A DNA stretch of 64,000 nt from Paenibacillus periandrae (GCF_022458865.1 NZ_JAJNMU010000032.1:1-64000); one strand, 5' to 3'; positions 43,474 to 52,753 are shown, counted from the stretch's first letter. Program-made: numbers and translations. Notes: a model not told the origin generated them from the letters alone.

Positions 43474-44655
43474 TTATCCGCGCTTACTGCTGTTTGCAGC
43501 ATCGCAGAACTGCCTAAGCGCCTGCTCCACAATCGATCTTGGGCAAGCCAGATTGATACGCAGCCAGCCTTCTCCTTCGGTCCCAAATACGGATCCTTCG
43601 CTAAATGCCACTTTAGCCTGACGGAACATCAAGTCCTTAAGCCCTTTGATGTCCAGTCCAAGCTCCCGGCAATCCATCCACAATAGGTAGGTACTCTCCG
43701 GATATAGCGGCTTTACTTCCGGTAAATGCTCAGCCAAATAAGCAAGTGTGTAATCCAGGTTACCTTTGACATAAACCATCATTTCATCGAGCCAAGCCTC
43801 ACCTTCATTATAGGCCACCTCAACGGCATCCTGTGCAAAATGCTGCGCCATATGTAGGCTAAGCGTTTTGAGACGCTGATCGATTGTCCGTTTGAGGCTG
43901 GCATTAGAGGTCACAATAAAGGAAGTGTGCAGCCCTGGCAAATTGAACGTTTTGGTAGCAGCCAGGCATGTAATCGTGATGTCGGCTAGCTCGGGAGACA
44001 ACGAAGCGAACGGTATGTGCGGGTGTCCCGGGAATGTCAGGTCACAATGAATTTCATCGGATATGACGATTACCCCATACTGCAGGCAGAGCTCACCCAG
44101 CTTGAGCAGCTCTTCACGCTCCCACACACGTCCTCCCGGATTGTGAGGGCTGCACAGCAGCAGCAGTTTGGCGCCACCCTTGAACAATGACTCCAAATGC
44201 TCATAATCCATCTCGAAGCGCCCATTTTGCAGAAGCAGCGAGTTTTTGGCAACAACACGTCCATTGCTTTGAATCACATCATAGAAAGGGTAATACACAG
44301 GGGATTGGATGACAACCTGTCCGCCTGGCTCGCTGAACAAATCCACTGCCAGACTTAGCGAGGTCACGATACTTGGTGAATCCGTTATCCAGTTGGTCTC
44401 AATATCCCAATAATGACGGCGTTTAAACCAGTTTACAATCGATTCCAAATAACTGTCCGTGCGGATTGCATATCCATAAATACCCAGCTCGGCACGCTGC
44501 TTCAGTACCTCCTGAATGGCAGGAGGAGCCAAAAAGTCCATATCAGCTACCCATAGCGGGAGAATATCCGGTTCCCCGAACAGCTTGCCGCCTTGATCCC
44601 ATTTATATGAGCGAGTATTCCGTCTATCGTTTAATTGATCAAAATTGTAAGCCAA
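43474..44655 (-). CDS. MalY/PatB-family PLP-dependent C-S lyase or aminotransferase
   Basis: Fold-type I PLP enzyme, 393 residues, starting at TTG 44655 (GAGGTGA 6 nt upstream). The N-terminal RNTRSYKWD and LPLWVADMDF are typical of cystathionine beta-lyase-like MalY/PatB proteins. Further landmarks are SPHNPGGRVW, VISDEIHCDLTF (PLP Asp) and the Schiff-base Lys in TCLAATKTFNLPGLHTSF, with a C-terminal FGTEGEGWLRINLACPR. The likely activity is beta-elimination from cystathionine or cysteine conjugates. Monocistronic, with its own terminator. Confidence 0.9.
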   Translation of the reverse strand: MAYNFDQLNDRRNTRSYKWDQGGKLFGEPDILPLWVADMDFLAPPAIQEVLKQRAELGIYGYAIRTDSYLESIVNWFKRRHYWDIETNWITDSPSIVTSLSLAVDLFSEPGGQVVIQSPVYYPFYDVIQSNGRVVAKNSLLLQNGRFEMDYEHLESLFKGGAKLLLLCSPHNPGGRVWEREELLKLGELCLQYGVIVISDEIHCDLTFPGHPHIPFASLSPELADITITCLAATKTFNLPGLHTSFIVTSNASLKRTIDQRLKTLSLHMAQHFAQDAVEVAYNEGEAWLDEMMVYVKGNLDYTLAYLAEHLPEVKPLYPESTYLLWMDCRELGLDIKGLKDLMFRQAKVAFSEGSVFGTEGEGWLRINLACPRSIVEQALRQFCDAANSSKRG

Positions 44656-44767
44656 ACAAGGTCACCTCATTATCGATTTTTTAAAATTATACCATTAGTG
44701 GCGAGCCCTGTATAACAACATTTCTTGAACATCCCGATAAACGAAGCTTTACCTATGGACTGCAGCT

Positions 44768-47101
44768 CTATGCTTTGTTAGGAATTCTGGTATCGATCTC
44801 GCAATCCGCGACTACCAGCACATCCATATGCCTTGCGCGGCGCAGCAAATTTTTCACTATCGAGCCTTGCCACAGCTCCTTCCAGATCGATAGCCTGGAC
44901 TGTCCCATAATAATCTGTGTGGTTTTGTACACATTTGCCTTGCTTACCAAAGCCTCGGGTATTTGCTTGCGATGCTCAGCCTTCAGCGTTTCAAAGGTTC
45001 CACCCAAGCGGCTTGTCAGCTTCCTTAGCGCCTCAACCCGCTCCATTAATTCGTCTGTGGACGAGATTTGCACATAGGTGACATACCAGGCCGCCTTTAA
45101 TCTATGGGCAATTCGAAAGCCTCGACGTATCAAGCGCTCTGCCTGTGGGGTAGCATCAATACATACATAAATAACCTCCTGCCTCCGCCAAGGACCACGC
45201 AGAGAATTGCTTCTCTCCCACGATTCCAGACGTTCATCCACATCGTCCGCAATCTCTCGCAGGGCCAGCTCCCTCAAGGCAATCAGGTTCACGGTTTTAA
45301 AAAAATTGCTAATGGCTTGATCCACCTTATCCATCGCATAGATTTTGCCTTCTCTCATCCGCTGCTGCAGCGATTGCGGCGTCACATCGATCAGCTGTAC
45401 CTCGTCAGCAAGTCTCAGAATATGATCCGGAACCGTCTCCCTGACACGGACTCCCGTAATTTGCTCTATAGCATCATTCAGGCTTTCCAGATGCTGCACG
45501 TTGACCGTTGAAATGACGGAGATCCCTGCCGCCAAAATATCAAGCACATCCTCGTACCTTTTCTTATTTTTACTTCCCGGTACATTCGTATGTGCCAATT
45601 CATCGACAAGAACCACATCCGGATTACGCCGGATCACTTCCTCTGCATCCATTTCCTCCAGACGAGTTCCCCGATAATCCATAACCTTACGTGGAATCAG
45701 CTCCAATACGCCGATCTGTGCTGCCGTTTCCTTGCGACCGTGTGTTTCCAGCAGACCAATCAGCACCTGAATTCCTTTTTTATCGAGATCGTTGCCATCA
45801 CGCAGCATGGTGTACGTTTTGCCCACGCCCGGTGCAGCGCCTATATACACTTTGAATGTTCCGCGTTTGATCTGCATAATTTTGCGTTCAACCTCCTGAG
45901 AGCTCAAACGGCGGAACCACTCTTCCTCTTCCTTAGGTTTCGATAGCCTGGCAGGCAGAATTCGCTCCCCCTCATGCTCCGCGCGGTCTGCTACCATGAA
46001 GATGTCGATATTTCTCGTTTGCTTCAGCATGTCGTGGACAATAGAGCCTTGCCAGAACTCCACCCAGCGGGATTGCTTGGAATGACCCAGAACAATTCGG
46101 GTTACGTTATGATCCAGAGCGTACTTAACAAGGACCTTGGGCAGGGAACGGAGGGCACAAAGCGGGAGCTCATCGAATTCTCCGCCTACTTTTTTAACCA
46201 ATTTGACGATGGATCGCTTGAAGGTTGCTTCCACCTTGGACAGCTCTTTTTGAGGATTGACAAAAGTAACCACTCGCAAGTCGCCATTCAGACGTTTGGC
46301 AATTTGCTGGCCTCTTCGTACGTAGATCGATCCATTCCAATGATACTGCGCTGATACGAGAATACGCTCTGTTGCACCGGATGGACCGATCAAACCTAAC
46401 TCATCTCTATGCTTATCCAGAGATTCATTAACACCCTCAGCCATTAAGCGTAAAGACAATTCCCGCAGTACAGCCAAATTACCTCTCTTGAATAAAGCAG
46501 ATCCTTTGCCAAAATGCAGGTGGCCCTCTGCTGCCCGATTTAACAAGGTTTCCGGCGTGGCATCGATCAGTACAACTTCATCGGCAATTTCCAGTGTATC
46601 TGCAGGTACGGTTTCCTGGGCTTCCACTCCCGTTAATTTCCTGGCTAATTCCGTAACCCCTTCCAGCTCGTATACGTTGACTGTTGAGATCACGCTAATC
46701 CCGTGATTGATTAAGAATCGAATATCTTCCATACGTGTGGCGTACTGGGCATCCTTGCGATTGCGATGAGCCAAACCATCTACCAATACAACTTCGGGAT
46801 TACGTTTAATGAGTGCATCCAGGTTCAAGTCTTTTTTCTCAACATTTTCTTTCATCCAATGTATGCTTGGAACCCTCTCCAAATCTCCGATTTGCTCGAC
46901 CGTTTCGGGACGCTGCATGGTGGACACGGCACATATCACCACGTCGATGCCCTGATTTTTCAAATGCTGACCTTCACGCAGCATATGATACGTTTTCCCC
47001 GAACCGCTGACCGCACCAATATATACCTTTAATCGACCTCTATGCAGCTTGGAAATCGATAATAAAATCTCCTCTGGTGTTTTGCGTTTAAAATTTTCCA
47101 T
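44768..47101 (-). CDS. Tandem KdpD-N/USP protein without a kinase domain
   Basis: 777 residues from ATG 47101 (GGAGG 5 nt upstream). The protein is a head-to-tail duplication of the KdpD N-terminal module plus a USP-like domain. Copy 1 (about 1-385) has P-loop GAVSGSGKT at 29-37. Copy 2 (about 395-777) has P-loop GAAPGVGKT at 421-429. Copy 2 keeps the family motifs LLETHGRKET and VLVDELAHTN. In copy 1 these are VSTMQRPET and VLVDGLAHRN, so the Walker-B-adjacent Glu and the ETHGR motif are lost. USP domains lie at about 245-372 and 642-766. The transmembrane, HisKA and HATPase parts of KdpD are absent, and there is no kdpE nearby. It follows kdpC and probably modulates the Kdp pump or senses c-di-AMP (inference). 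Confidence 0.88.
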   Translation of the reverse strand: MENFKRKTPEEILLSISKLHRGRLKVYIGAVSGSGKTYHMLREGQHLKNQGIDVVICAVSTMQRPETVEQIGDLERVPSIHWMKENVEKKDLNLDALIKRNPEVVLVDGLAHRNRKDAQYATRMEDIRFLINHGISVISTVNVYELEGVTELARKLTGVEAQETVPADTLEIADEVVLIDATPETLLNRAAEGHLHFGKGSALFKRGNLAVLRELSLRLMAEGVNESLDKHRDELGLIGPSGATERILVSAQYHWNGSIYVRRGQQIAKRLNGDLRVVTFVNPQKELSKVEATFKRSIVKLVKKVGGEFDELPLCALRSLPKVLVKYALDHNVTRIVLGHSKQSRWVEFWQGSIVHDMLKQTRNIDIFMVADRAEHEGERILPARLSKPKEEEEWFRRLSSQEVERKIMQIKRGTFKVYIGAAPGVGKTYTMLRDGNDLDKKGIQVLIGLLETHGRKETAAQIGVLELIPRKVMDYRGTRLEEMDAEEVIRRNPDVVLVDELAHTNVPGSKNKKRYEDVLDILAAGISVISTVNVQHLESLNDAIEQITGVRVRETVPDHILRLADEVQLIDVTPQSLQQRMREGKIYAMDKVDQAISNFFKTVNLIALRELALREIADDVDERLESWERSNSLRGPWRRQEVIYVCIDATPQAERLIRRGFRIAHRLKAAWYVTYVQISSTDELMERVEALRKLTSRLGGTFETLKAEHRKQIPEALVSKANVYKTTQIIMGQSRLSIWKELWQGSIVKNLLRRARHMDVLVVADCEIDTRIPNKA

Positions 47102-47160
47102 GAACGCCTCCATGCACATTGATTCGATCCTTTATATGTATCCACTCATAGGATGAGGAA

Positions 47161-47205
47161 AAGGAAAAGCCTGATAAAGCCATAGCTTTACCAGAACTTT
47201 TCCTT
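47161..47205 (-). terminator. Long intercistronic hairpin between kdpC and the KdpD-like gene
   Basis: AAGGAAAAG + CTGATAAAGC + CATA loop + GCTTTACCAG + CTTTTCCTT form an almost continuous 19-bp stem (47161-47205) just after the kdpC stop. On the minus strand it is followed by a pyrimidine-rich, U-containing tract. It could be an attenuator reducing expression of the KdpD-like gene relative to kdpABC, or an mRNA-stabilising element. Confidence 0.55.
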
Positions 47206-47215
47206 CAATAAAGAG

Positions 47216-47821
47216 CTACTTCAGCAAGGCGCTCAATGCCAAGTTTAATTTTAACACATTGACCCGGGGTTCACCGAACAATCCCAAGTCCCTTCCTTCG
47301 GTCGTTTGCTCTACAAGCTGCTGCAGCTTGGCTTCGGGAATTCCGTTCAGCTTGCTGATTCTTGGAATCTGAACGAGAGCCGATTGCGGGCTGATATGCG
47401 GATCAAGTCCCGAGCCCGAGTTGGTAATCAGATCAATCGGCAGTTGACTTACGGGAACAGCGGGATTGTTGGTCTTCCAGTCCTCAATCGATTCCTGTGT
47501 TCGCTTCAGCATGTCAGGATTGGATGCCGCATAGTTATTGGACCCTGAGGCCTCTGCCTTGTAATCAATACTAGATACTCGGCCTTGAAAGTATTTGGGA
47601 TCAGCAAACTTTTGTCCGATCAATTCCGAGCCCACGATCTGTCCCTTACTGTTGTAAATCATACTGCCGTTCGCATTTGCGGGCATCAGCACCTGTGCGA
47701 CCCCGGTGCATACCAGAGGATAAATGATTCCACAACATACAAGAAATACTAGACTAACCCGAATCACGATTCCCAAAGAAAAGCTTGCTGTGTTTGACGC
47801 AGCATGTGCCGATTTATCCAT
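47216..47821 (-). CDS. kdpC: Potassium-transporting ATPase subunit KdpC
   Basis: 201 residues from ATG 47821 (AGAGGG 9 nt upstream); an upstream GTG/ATG-type extension is not supported. One N-terminal transmembrane helix ([20 protein letters not shown]) is followed by an extracytoplasmic domain with [25 protein letters not shown] and [16 protein letters not shown], all KdpC hallmarks. It acts as the KdpA/KdpB-associated subunit raising ATP affinity. The gap to kdpB is 91 nt. Confidence 0.95.
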   Translation of the reverse strand: MDKSAHAASNTASFSLGIVIRVSLVFLVCCGIIYPLVCTGVAQVLMPANANGSMIYNSKGQIVGSELIGQKFADPKYFQGRVSSIDYKAEASGSNNYAASNPDMLKRTQESIEDWKTNNPAVPVSQLPIDLITNSGSGLDPHISPQSALVQIPRISKLNGIPEAKLQQLVEQTTEGRDLGLFGEPRVNVLKLNLALSALLK

Positions 47822-47912
47822 TCTTTTATACCCTCTTTTCTGATAGATGTTGATACAATAGCACCAAAAGTCCGGTGAATAAGTCCCGCTACGCTCAAGA
47901 TTCACCGTACTT

Positions 47913-49943
47913 CTAAATCCATAAATGCACCATCAGATCAATAAGCTTGATGCCTAAGAACGGCACTACGATCCCGCCAAATCCATAAATAAACAGATTG
48001 CGCTGCAGGAGCTTATTTGAGCTCATCGGTTTATAGCCAACCCCTCGCATAGCAAGCGGGATCAAGAGCGGAATAATAATAGCATTGAAGACCAAAGCGG
48101 ACAAAATCGCTGACAATGGGGAGCCGAGCCTCATAACATTGAGTGCCTCCATCTGTGGAATCGCGAGCGTAAACATAGCCGGAATGATAGCGAAATATTT
48201 GGCCACATCGTTAGCGATACTAAAGGTTGTCAAAGCACCACGCGTCATCAGCAGCTGCTTGCCAATGGCCACGACCTCGATAATTTTGGATGGGTCCGAA
48301 TCCAGATCAACCATGTTGGCTGCTTCTTTGGCGGCTGTCGTACCGCTGTTCATCGCAAGCCCTACATCTGCTTGGGCAAGTGCCGGGGCATCATTTGTGC
48401 CGTCTCCAGTCATTGCAACGAGCTTTCCTTCCGCTTGCTCTTTACGGATAACGGCAATTTTATCCTCGGGCTTGCTCTCGGCTATAAACTCATCCACACC
48501 AGCCTCGCGGGCAATGGTAGCTGCAGTAAGCGGATTGTCACCCGTACACATGATCGTTTTGATACCCATCCGGCGGAGCTGCTCAAACCGCTCCTTCATC
48601 CCCGGCTTCACGGTGTCCTTCAAATAAATCAGCCCAAGAATATGGTTATCGACTGCTACAGCGAGCGGTGTACCGCCCTCTGAGGCAATCGCGTTGCCTT
48701 TGAGCTCCAGATCAATAGGAACGGCTCCCCCTTGAGATTCCACCCATTTTCTTACCGAATCCACAGCTCCCTTGCGTACCTTACGTCCATCTGACAAATC
48801 GATCCCGCTCATCCGTGTTTCCGCTTTAAACTCGATAAATATCCCGTCCTTGGCAATCGAGCTGTCATAGGCTATTCCTTGCTTTTTCATTAATTCAAGC
48901 ACAGAACGTCCTTCCGGAGTTTCATCCTTGAGGGAGCTAATCGCAGCCCATTCACCCAAAACCGCCACATTCTCGGAATCTACAGGAGTAAATTCGCTGG
49001 CCATCCGGTTACCGAATGTAATCGTTCCTGTTTTATCCAAAATCATCGTATTAATATCCCCAGCGGCTTCGACCGCTTTACCTGACATTGCGAGAACATT
49101 AAACTGAGTCACGCGGTCCATCCCTGCAATCCCGATAGCTGACAGTAAACCGCCAATTGTCGTGGGGATCAGGCATACCAGCAAAGAAATCAATACCGGT
49201 ATATCCAATTGAATGTCCAGATATTTGGCGATCGGAGCCAAGGTGACGACAACAATAAGGAAAATCAACGTCAAGCTGGTGAGCAGCGTGTTCAGTGCAA
49301 TTTCATTCGGTGTTTTTTGCCGCTTGGCGCCCTCAACCAAAGCAATCATCCGGTCGATAAACGATTCTCCAGGATCATTCGTAATTCTCACCTTGATTTT
49401 GTCGCTGACAACACGGGTACCGCCTGTTACCGAATTGAAGTCGCCTCCTGCTTCCTTAATTACCGGAGCCGATTCCCCTGTAATGGCGGATTCGTCTACA
49501 GAAGCCAATCCTTCAATCACTTCTCCATCGCCCGGTATCATTTCTCCTTGAGAAACAACGACGATATCTCCTTTACGCAGCTCGGTGGACGGAATCAGCT
49601 TCAATCCACCGTTCACCACTTTATTGGCGCTGATCTCTTTTTTTGATTGTTTCAGTGAATCAGCTTGTGCTTTCCCGCGGCCTTCAGCAAGTGCTTCTGC
49701 AAAATTCGCAAACAGCAGAGTGAAGAGCAGAATCGCAAATACAGTTACGTTAAAACCCATACTTTGACCCGTACCAAAATATCCTGGAAAAATCGTCATC
49801 AGCAGCACGATCAAGGTGCCAACCTCAACAACAAACATGACCGGATTTTTCATCATCGTCATCGGATTCAGCTTCACAAAGCTGTCTTTGACGGCATTGC
49901 GAAGGATGTCACCAGATAAGCTTTTTTTTCTATTGGTTTGCAT
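47913..49943 (-). CDS. kdpB: Potassium-transporting P-type ATPase subunit KdpB
   Basis: 676 residues, catalytic subunit of the high-affinity K+ pump. TGES is at 155-158 (actuator), the phosphorylated Asp303 in [24 protein letters not shown], and the hinge [18 protein letters not shown]. Transmembrane helices fit the KdpB topology. It lies 21 nt after kdpA. It acts in the membrane complex KdpFABC, energising K+ uptake through KdpA. Confidence 0.97.
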   Translation of the reverse strand: MQTNRKKSLSGDILRNAVKDSFVKLNPMTMMKNPVMFVVEVGTLIVLLMTIFPGYFGTGQSMGFNVTVFAILLFTLLFANFAEALAEGRGKAQADSLKQSKKEISANKVVNGGLKLIPSTELRKGDIVVVSQGEMIPGDGEVIEGLASVDESAITGESAPVIKEAGGDFNSVTGGTRVVSDKIKVRITNDPGESFIDRMIALVEGAKRQKTPNEIALNTLLTSLTLIFLIVVVTLAPIAKYLDIQLDIPVLISLLVCLIPTTIGGLLSAIGIAGMDRVTQFNVLAMSGKAVEAAGDINTMILDKTGTITFGNRMASEFTPVDSENVAVLGEWAAISSLKDETPEGRSVLELMKKQGIAYDSSIAKDGIFIEFKAETRMSGIDLSDGRKVRKGAVDSVRKWVESQGGAVPIDLELKGNAIASEGGTPLAVAVDNHILGLIYLKDTVKPGMKERFEQLRRMGIKTIMCTGDNPLTAATIAREAGVDEFIAESKPEDKIAVIRKEQAEGKLVAMTGDGTNDAPALAQADVGLAMNSGTTAAKEAANMVDLDSDPSKIIEVVAIGKQLLMTRGALTTFSIANDVAKYFAIIPAMFTLAIPQMEALNVMRLGSPLSAILSALVFNAIIIPLLIPLAMRGVGYKPMSSNKLLQRNLFIYGFGGIVVPFLGIKLIDLMVHLWI

Positions 49944-49964
49944 GATTCATGTCCACTCCTTCCA

Positions 49965-51644
49965 TTAACGAATCGTCAAATGCTCGGCTATCGGGCCCAA
50001 TACAATACTAGGCAAGAACGTCAGAGCGCCTATAATTAAAACAGTTCCTATTAGAATACCAGCGAACAAACGGTTATCTGTGCGAAAAGTTCCGATGGTT
50101 TCGGGAACCCACTGCTTGCGCAGCATCGATCCTGCTACCGCCAGCATCGCTACCATCGAAATATAGCGGCCGAACAGCATCACAACTCCCGTAGATATAT
50201 TCCAGAATGGCGTATTATCGCCCAATCCTTCGAACCCCGAACCATTGTTAGCCGCGGACGATGTATATTCATACAAAACTTGTGAAATGCCATGAAAGCC
50301 CGGATTCGTTATTCCCGCTTTTCCTAAATCAGTAGCCAGCGCAATTGCCGTTGATGCCAAAATAATGAGCGGATGCGCCAGAATCGCAATAGCAATCAGC
50401 TTGATTTCGCGTGCTTCTATTTTTCGACCGAGAAACTCCGGTGTCCGACCGACCATTAACCCCGCCAGGAATACCGCCAATATCGCATACATCAGCATAT
50501 TAACCAACCCAACGCCCTTACCGCCAAACACACAGTTCAGCATCATGAGAGCCATTGGCGTGATGCCGCCAAGCGGTGTCAGTGTATCGTGCATCGTATT
50601 GACACTGCCGGTTGTCGCCGCTGTCGTTACCGTAGCGAACAGTGCCGATTGCGGGATGCCAAAACGGACCTCTTTCCCTTCCATGCTGCCCTGTGCTGCA
50701 TCGATGCCCAGCCTATTCAACACTGGATTACCGCTCGACTCCGCAGCATAAATAAGCGACAGAAACACGACGAACAGGATCATCATCGAGGAAAAAATAA
50801 CCCAGCCCTGCTTGCGGTTTTTGGCAAACAAGCCGTACGTGTAAGGAAGCGCAGCAGCTAAAACCCACATCGATAAAATTTCAATCACATTGGTCAGCGG
50901 ATTCGGATTTTCAAACGGATGAGCCGAGTTCACTCCAAAAAATCCGCCGCCGTTCGTACCGATATGCTTGATCGATTCCAGCGCTGCCACCGGTCCGATA
51001 GCAATTTGCTGCTCAGCACCCTCCAGCGTCGTTGCGGTTATTGCAGGCTGCAGTGTCAGCGGAACCTGAAGAGCCACAAGCAAAAGAGTCACTACAAAAG
51101 CAAACGGGAAAAATACACGAATATGCGCTTTGACAAAATCCTCAAAAAAGTTGCCTATCGTTTCCCCTTTACTCGTAATTCCTCTGACAAAGGCAATGGC
51201 TACAGAAAACCCGGTCGCTGCCGAGGTGAACATCATCATCATAATGACAGCCATCTGCGAAAAATAAGACAAGCCGGACTCCCCGCTGTAATGCTGCAGG
51301 TTCGTGTTGGTCATAAAGCTGATGACCGTATTGAAGGTCAACGTTTCTTCCATATTGTCAATCCCGTTCGGATTGAGCGGCAAATACTTTTGCAGTCTCA
51401 AAATCAAATAGCTTATGACCACGAGTACGATATTCGTAACGATAAAGCTGAGCGCGTAGGTTTTCCAGGTCATACCCCTTCGTTCCTTTAAACCAATCAT
51501 CGCAAAAATCGGTCTTTCGATGAATCCGAACCACTTGTCAGTCCGATTCGCTTCATTAGAGAACACGTTATAGAGATAGGTACCTACTGGTTTTACCAGC
51601 AGCACCAAAATGACAATCACGACGGCAATTTGCAAAATGCCCAT
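49965..51644 (-). CDS. kdpA: Potassium-transporting ATPase subunit KdpA
   Basis: 559 residues, about ten transmembrane helices, K+-channel-like translocating subunit. Filter-loop motifs include TNTNLQHYSGES, GTNGGGFFGVNSAHPFENP and SAANNGSGFEGL. GAGGAGG lies about 11 nt before the ATG. An array of three hairpin repeats occupies the spacer to kdpF. It is cotranscribed with kdpB and kdpC. Confidence 0.97.
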   Translation of the reverse strand: MGILQIAVVIVILVLLVKPVGTYLYNVFSNEANRTDKWFGFIERPIFAMIGLKERRGMTWKTYALSFIVTNIVLVVISYLILRLQKYLPLNPNGIDNMEETLTFNTVISFMTNTNLQHYSGESGLSYFSQMAVIMMMMFTSAATGFSVAIAFVRGITSKGETIGNFFEDFVKAHIRVFFPFAFVVTLLLVALQVPLTLQPAITATTLEGAEQQIAIGPVAALESIKHIGTNGGGFFGVNSAHPFENPNPLTNVIEILSMWVLAAALPYTYGLFAKNRKQGWVIFSSMMILFVVFLSLIYAAESSGNPVLNRLGIDAAQGSMEGKEVRFGIPQSALFATVTTAATTGSVNTMHDTLTPLGGITPMALMMLNCVFGGKGVGLVNMLMYAILAVFLAGLMVGRTPEFLGRKIEAREIKLIAIAILAHPLIILASTAIALATDLGKAGITNPGFHGISQVLYEYTSSAANNGSGFEGLGDNTPFWNISTGVVMLFGRYISMVAMLAVAGSMLRKQWVPETIGTFRTDNRLFAGILIGTVLIIGALTFLPSIVLGPIAEHLTIR

Positions 51645-51663
51645 TTGTTTGTTTCCTCCTCAG

Positions 51664-51778
51664 AGTTTTCGTAAGAAAACTTTCTTCGTAAGCATGTGCT
51701 GAGTTTTGCTTTAGCAAAACTGACTTCGTAAGCATGTGCTGAGTTTTGCTTTAGCAAAACTGACTTCGTAAGCATTGG
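51664..51778. repeat. Hairpin-repeat array 1 (kdpF-kdpA spacer)
   Basis: Three units: an inverted repeat (AGTTTTcgtaaGAAAACT once, AGTTTTGCtttaGCAAAACT twice) each followed by a 20-nt linker with the core TTCGTAAGCATGTGCTG. The period is 40 bp for the last two units. The linker core CGTAAGCAT is shared with the array at 52071-52202, while the stems differ in sequence but keep pairing. It is not a CRISPR, because there are no unique spacers. Confidence 0.75.
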
Positions 51779-51869
51779 TAAAAGGGTCCGCTGCACGGTC
51801 AGATCATTCTTCCGATCGCTGTTGTCGCCAGATTTCTTGATTGTGTAAGACAATTAGACCACTCATTTA

Positions 51870-51947
51870 TTAAAATTTTTCTGGATTAACCAAGGCGTAG
51901 GCCAGGTAAATAAAAATAAATATTGTAAAAATAATGACAACGATCAT
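51870..51947 (-). CDS. kdpF: KdpF small membrane subunit
   Basis: 25 residues: one transmembrane helix followed by the family end YALVNPEKF, matching KdpF of other bacteria (typical end YxLxxPExF). AGGAGG lies 9 nt before the ATG. The start overlaps the stop of the preceding 36-aa gene (ATGA). KdpF stabilises the KdpABC complex. The gene lies 225 bp before kdpA, with a hairpin-repeat array between them. Confidence 0.9.
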   Translation of the reverse strand: MIVVIIFTIFIFIYLAYALVNPEKF

Positions 51948-52054
51948 AAACGCTCGCCTCCTGAGTCTTCAGTAACACGTCCGCACCACAACAAAAATCC
52001 ACTGAACAGCGCGTAAGCAATGGCTAGCATCAGTACCATATATAGATCCAACAT
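51944..52054 (-). CDS. 36-aa single-pass membrane peptide coupled to kdpF
   Basis: 36 residues from ATG 52054, with a perfect AGGAGG about 7 nt upstream. A hydrophobic helix (LYMVLMLAIAYALFSGFLLW) is followed by a short polar tail ending GGERL. The TGA overlaps the kdpF ATG (ATGA), so the two peptides are translationally coupled. Small membrane ORFs preceding kdpF occur in some other bacteria, but I know of no assigned function. It may be an accessory subunit of the pump. Confidence 0.75.
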   Translation of the reverse strand: MLDLYMVLMLAIAYALFSGFLLWCGRVTEDSGGERL

Positions 52055-52070
52055 GGTTACCCCTCCTAAT

Positions 52071-52202
52071 AGCTTCCGAATGGAAGCTTACATCGTAAGC
52101 ATTATCTGAGCTTCCTTTAGGAAGCTTGCATCGTAAGCATAATCTGAGCTTCCTTTAGGAAGCCTGCATCGTAAGCATATTCCTAGCTTCCGAATGGAAG
52201 CT
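52071..52202. repeat. Hairpin-repeat array 2 (upstream of the 36-aa gene)
   Basis: Four inverted repeats AGCTTCC-gaat/ttta-GGAAGCT (52071-52088, 52109-52126, 52147-52164, 52185-52202) separated by 20-nt linkers with the core CATCGTAAGCATNNTCTG; the period is 38 bp. The last unit abuts the stop of the Rossmann-like gene. The linkers share CGTAAGCAT with array 1, whose stems have a different sequence. Confidence 0.75.
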
Positions 52203-52207
52203 GGCAC

Positions 52208-52615
52208 TTATTTCACATGTGTTTGAATTAAAAAGGAAACATCCTCGCTCGTCGTATGAATCACATAGGCAGCACCGAGTCCTTTATAAACCAGACGTGG
52301 GTTACTCGTATGGGTGATGACATAAATAGGCTTGGAGGTCCATCTGCGACACATTTGGATATAACGGCAGCACAGATTCAGGCTTCGCTCAAAAATAAAC
52401 ACCTTCCCGATAGTAAACTCTGGAAGAGTCCAGTTGATTTGTTCTGTAGTATCTACCATTACAATATTTTTTACACCAATATTGACCAGTCTTTGCTTTT
52501 CTCCCTGGTTGTTGGCAATAGCTGCACAACGCAAGCCTTGCTTCAGCAATTGAAGGATGAAGCCTTCTCCCGTTTTATTGGGTGCCGAAACCAATATGAC
52601 TTCCTGTTGTTCCAT
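52208..52615 (-). CDS. Small Rossmann-like protein, first gene of the kdp operon
   Basis: 135 residues. The N-terminus has a beta-alpha-beta arrangement (VILVSAPNKTGEGFILQLLK then AAIANNQ and NIGVKNIVMVDTTE) resembling an NAD(P)-binding or TrkA-N-like fold, but the glycine motif is not canonical. The central part is Cys/Arg-rich (LNLCCRYIQMCRRW). GGAGG lies 8 nt before the ATG. It is the first ORF downstream of the c-di-AMP riboswitch and its terminator, so it is coregulated with kdpFABC. I do not recognise a named family; a regulatory or nucleotide-sensing role in K+ transport is inference. Confidence 0.7.
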   Translation of the reverse strand: MEQQEVILVSAPNKTGEGFILQLLKQGLRCAAIANNQGEKQRLVNIGVKNIVMVDTTEQINWTLPEFTIGKVFIFERSLNLCCRYIQMCRRWTSKPIYVITHTSNPRLVYKGLGAAYVIHTTSEDVSFLIQTHVK

Positions 52616-52652
52616 TTCAATCTTCCTCCTATGATGTCAACAAGGAGACAAC

Positions 52653-52696
52653 AAAAAGAAGCCTACGAAAAGAGCGGAACTCTTCTCGTGGCTTCT
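52653..52696 (-). terminator. Riboswitch-controlled terminator of the kdp operon
   Basis: On the minus strand AGAAGCC.CGAGAAGAG / CTCTTTTCG.GGCTTCT (forward 52657-52674 and 52680-52696) with a 5-nt loop, followed by UUUUUGUUG. It sits between the c-di-AMP aptamer and the first gene and is its expression platform. c-di-AMP binding would favour termination. Confidence 0.85.
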
Positions 52697-52753
52697 GAAA
52701 ACACAGTTATACAAACCGTGTCTTACGCACGACAATTGTTGCCTCTCCCTATA

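Noticed and set aside
44768-47101. Calling this gene a KdpD sensor kinase
   Set aside because: The transmembrane, HisKA and HATPase regions are absent; only two copies of the N-terminal KdpD/USP modules are present.
51617-51853. Minus-strand 78-codon frame over array 1
   Set aside because: Encodes translated hairpin repeats (low-complexity duplication) and overlaps the kdpA start; not gene-like.
51664-52202. CRISPR-like periodic repeats (38-40 bp)
   Set aside because: The repeated part includes the linkers and there are no unique spacers of constant length; units are hairpins in operon spacers, and no cas genes are present.
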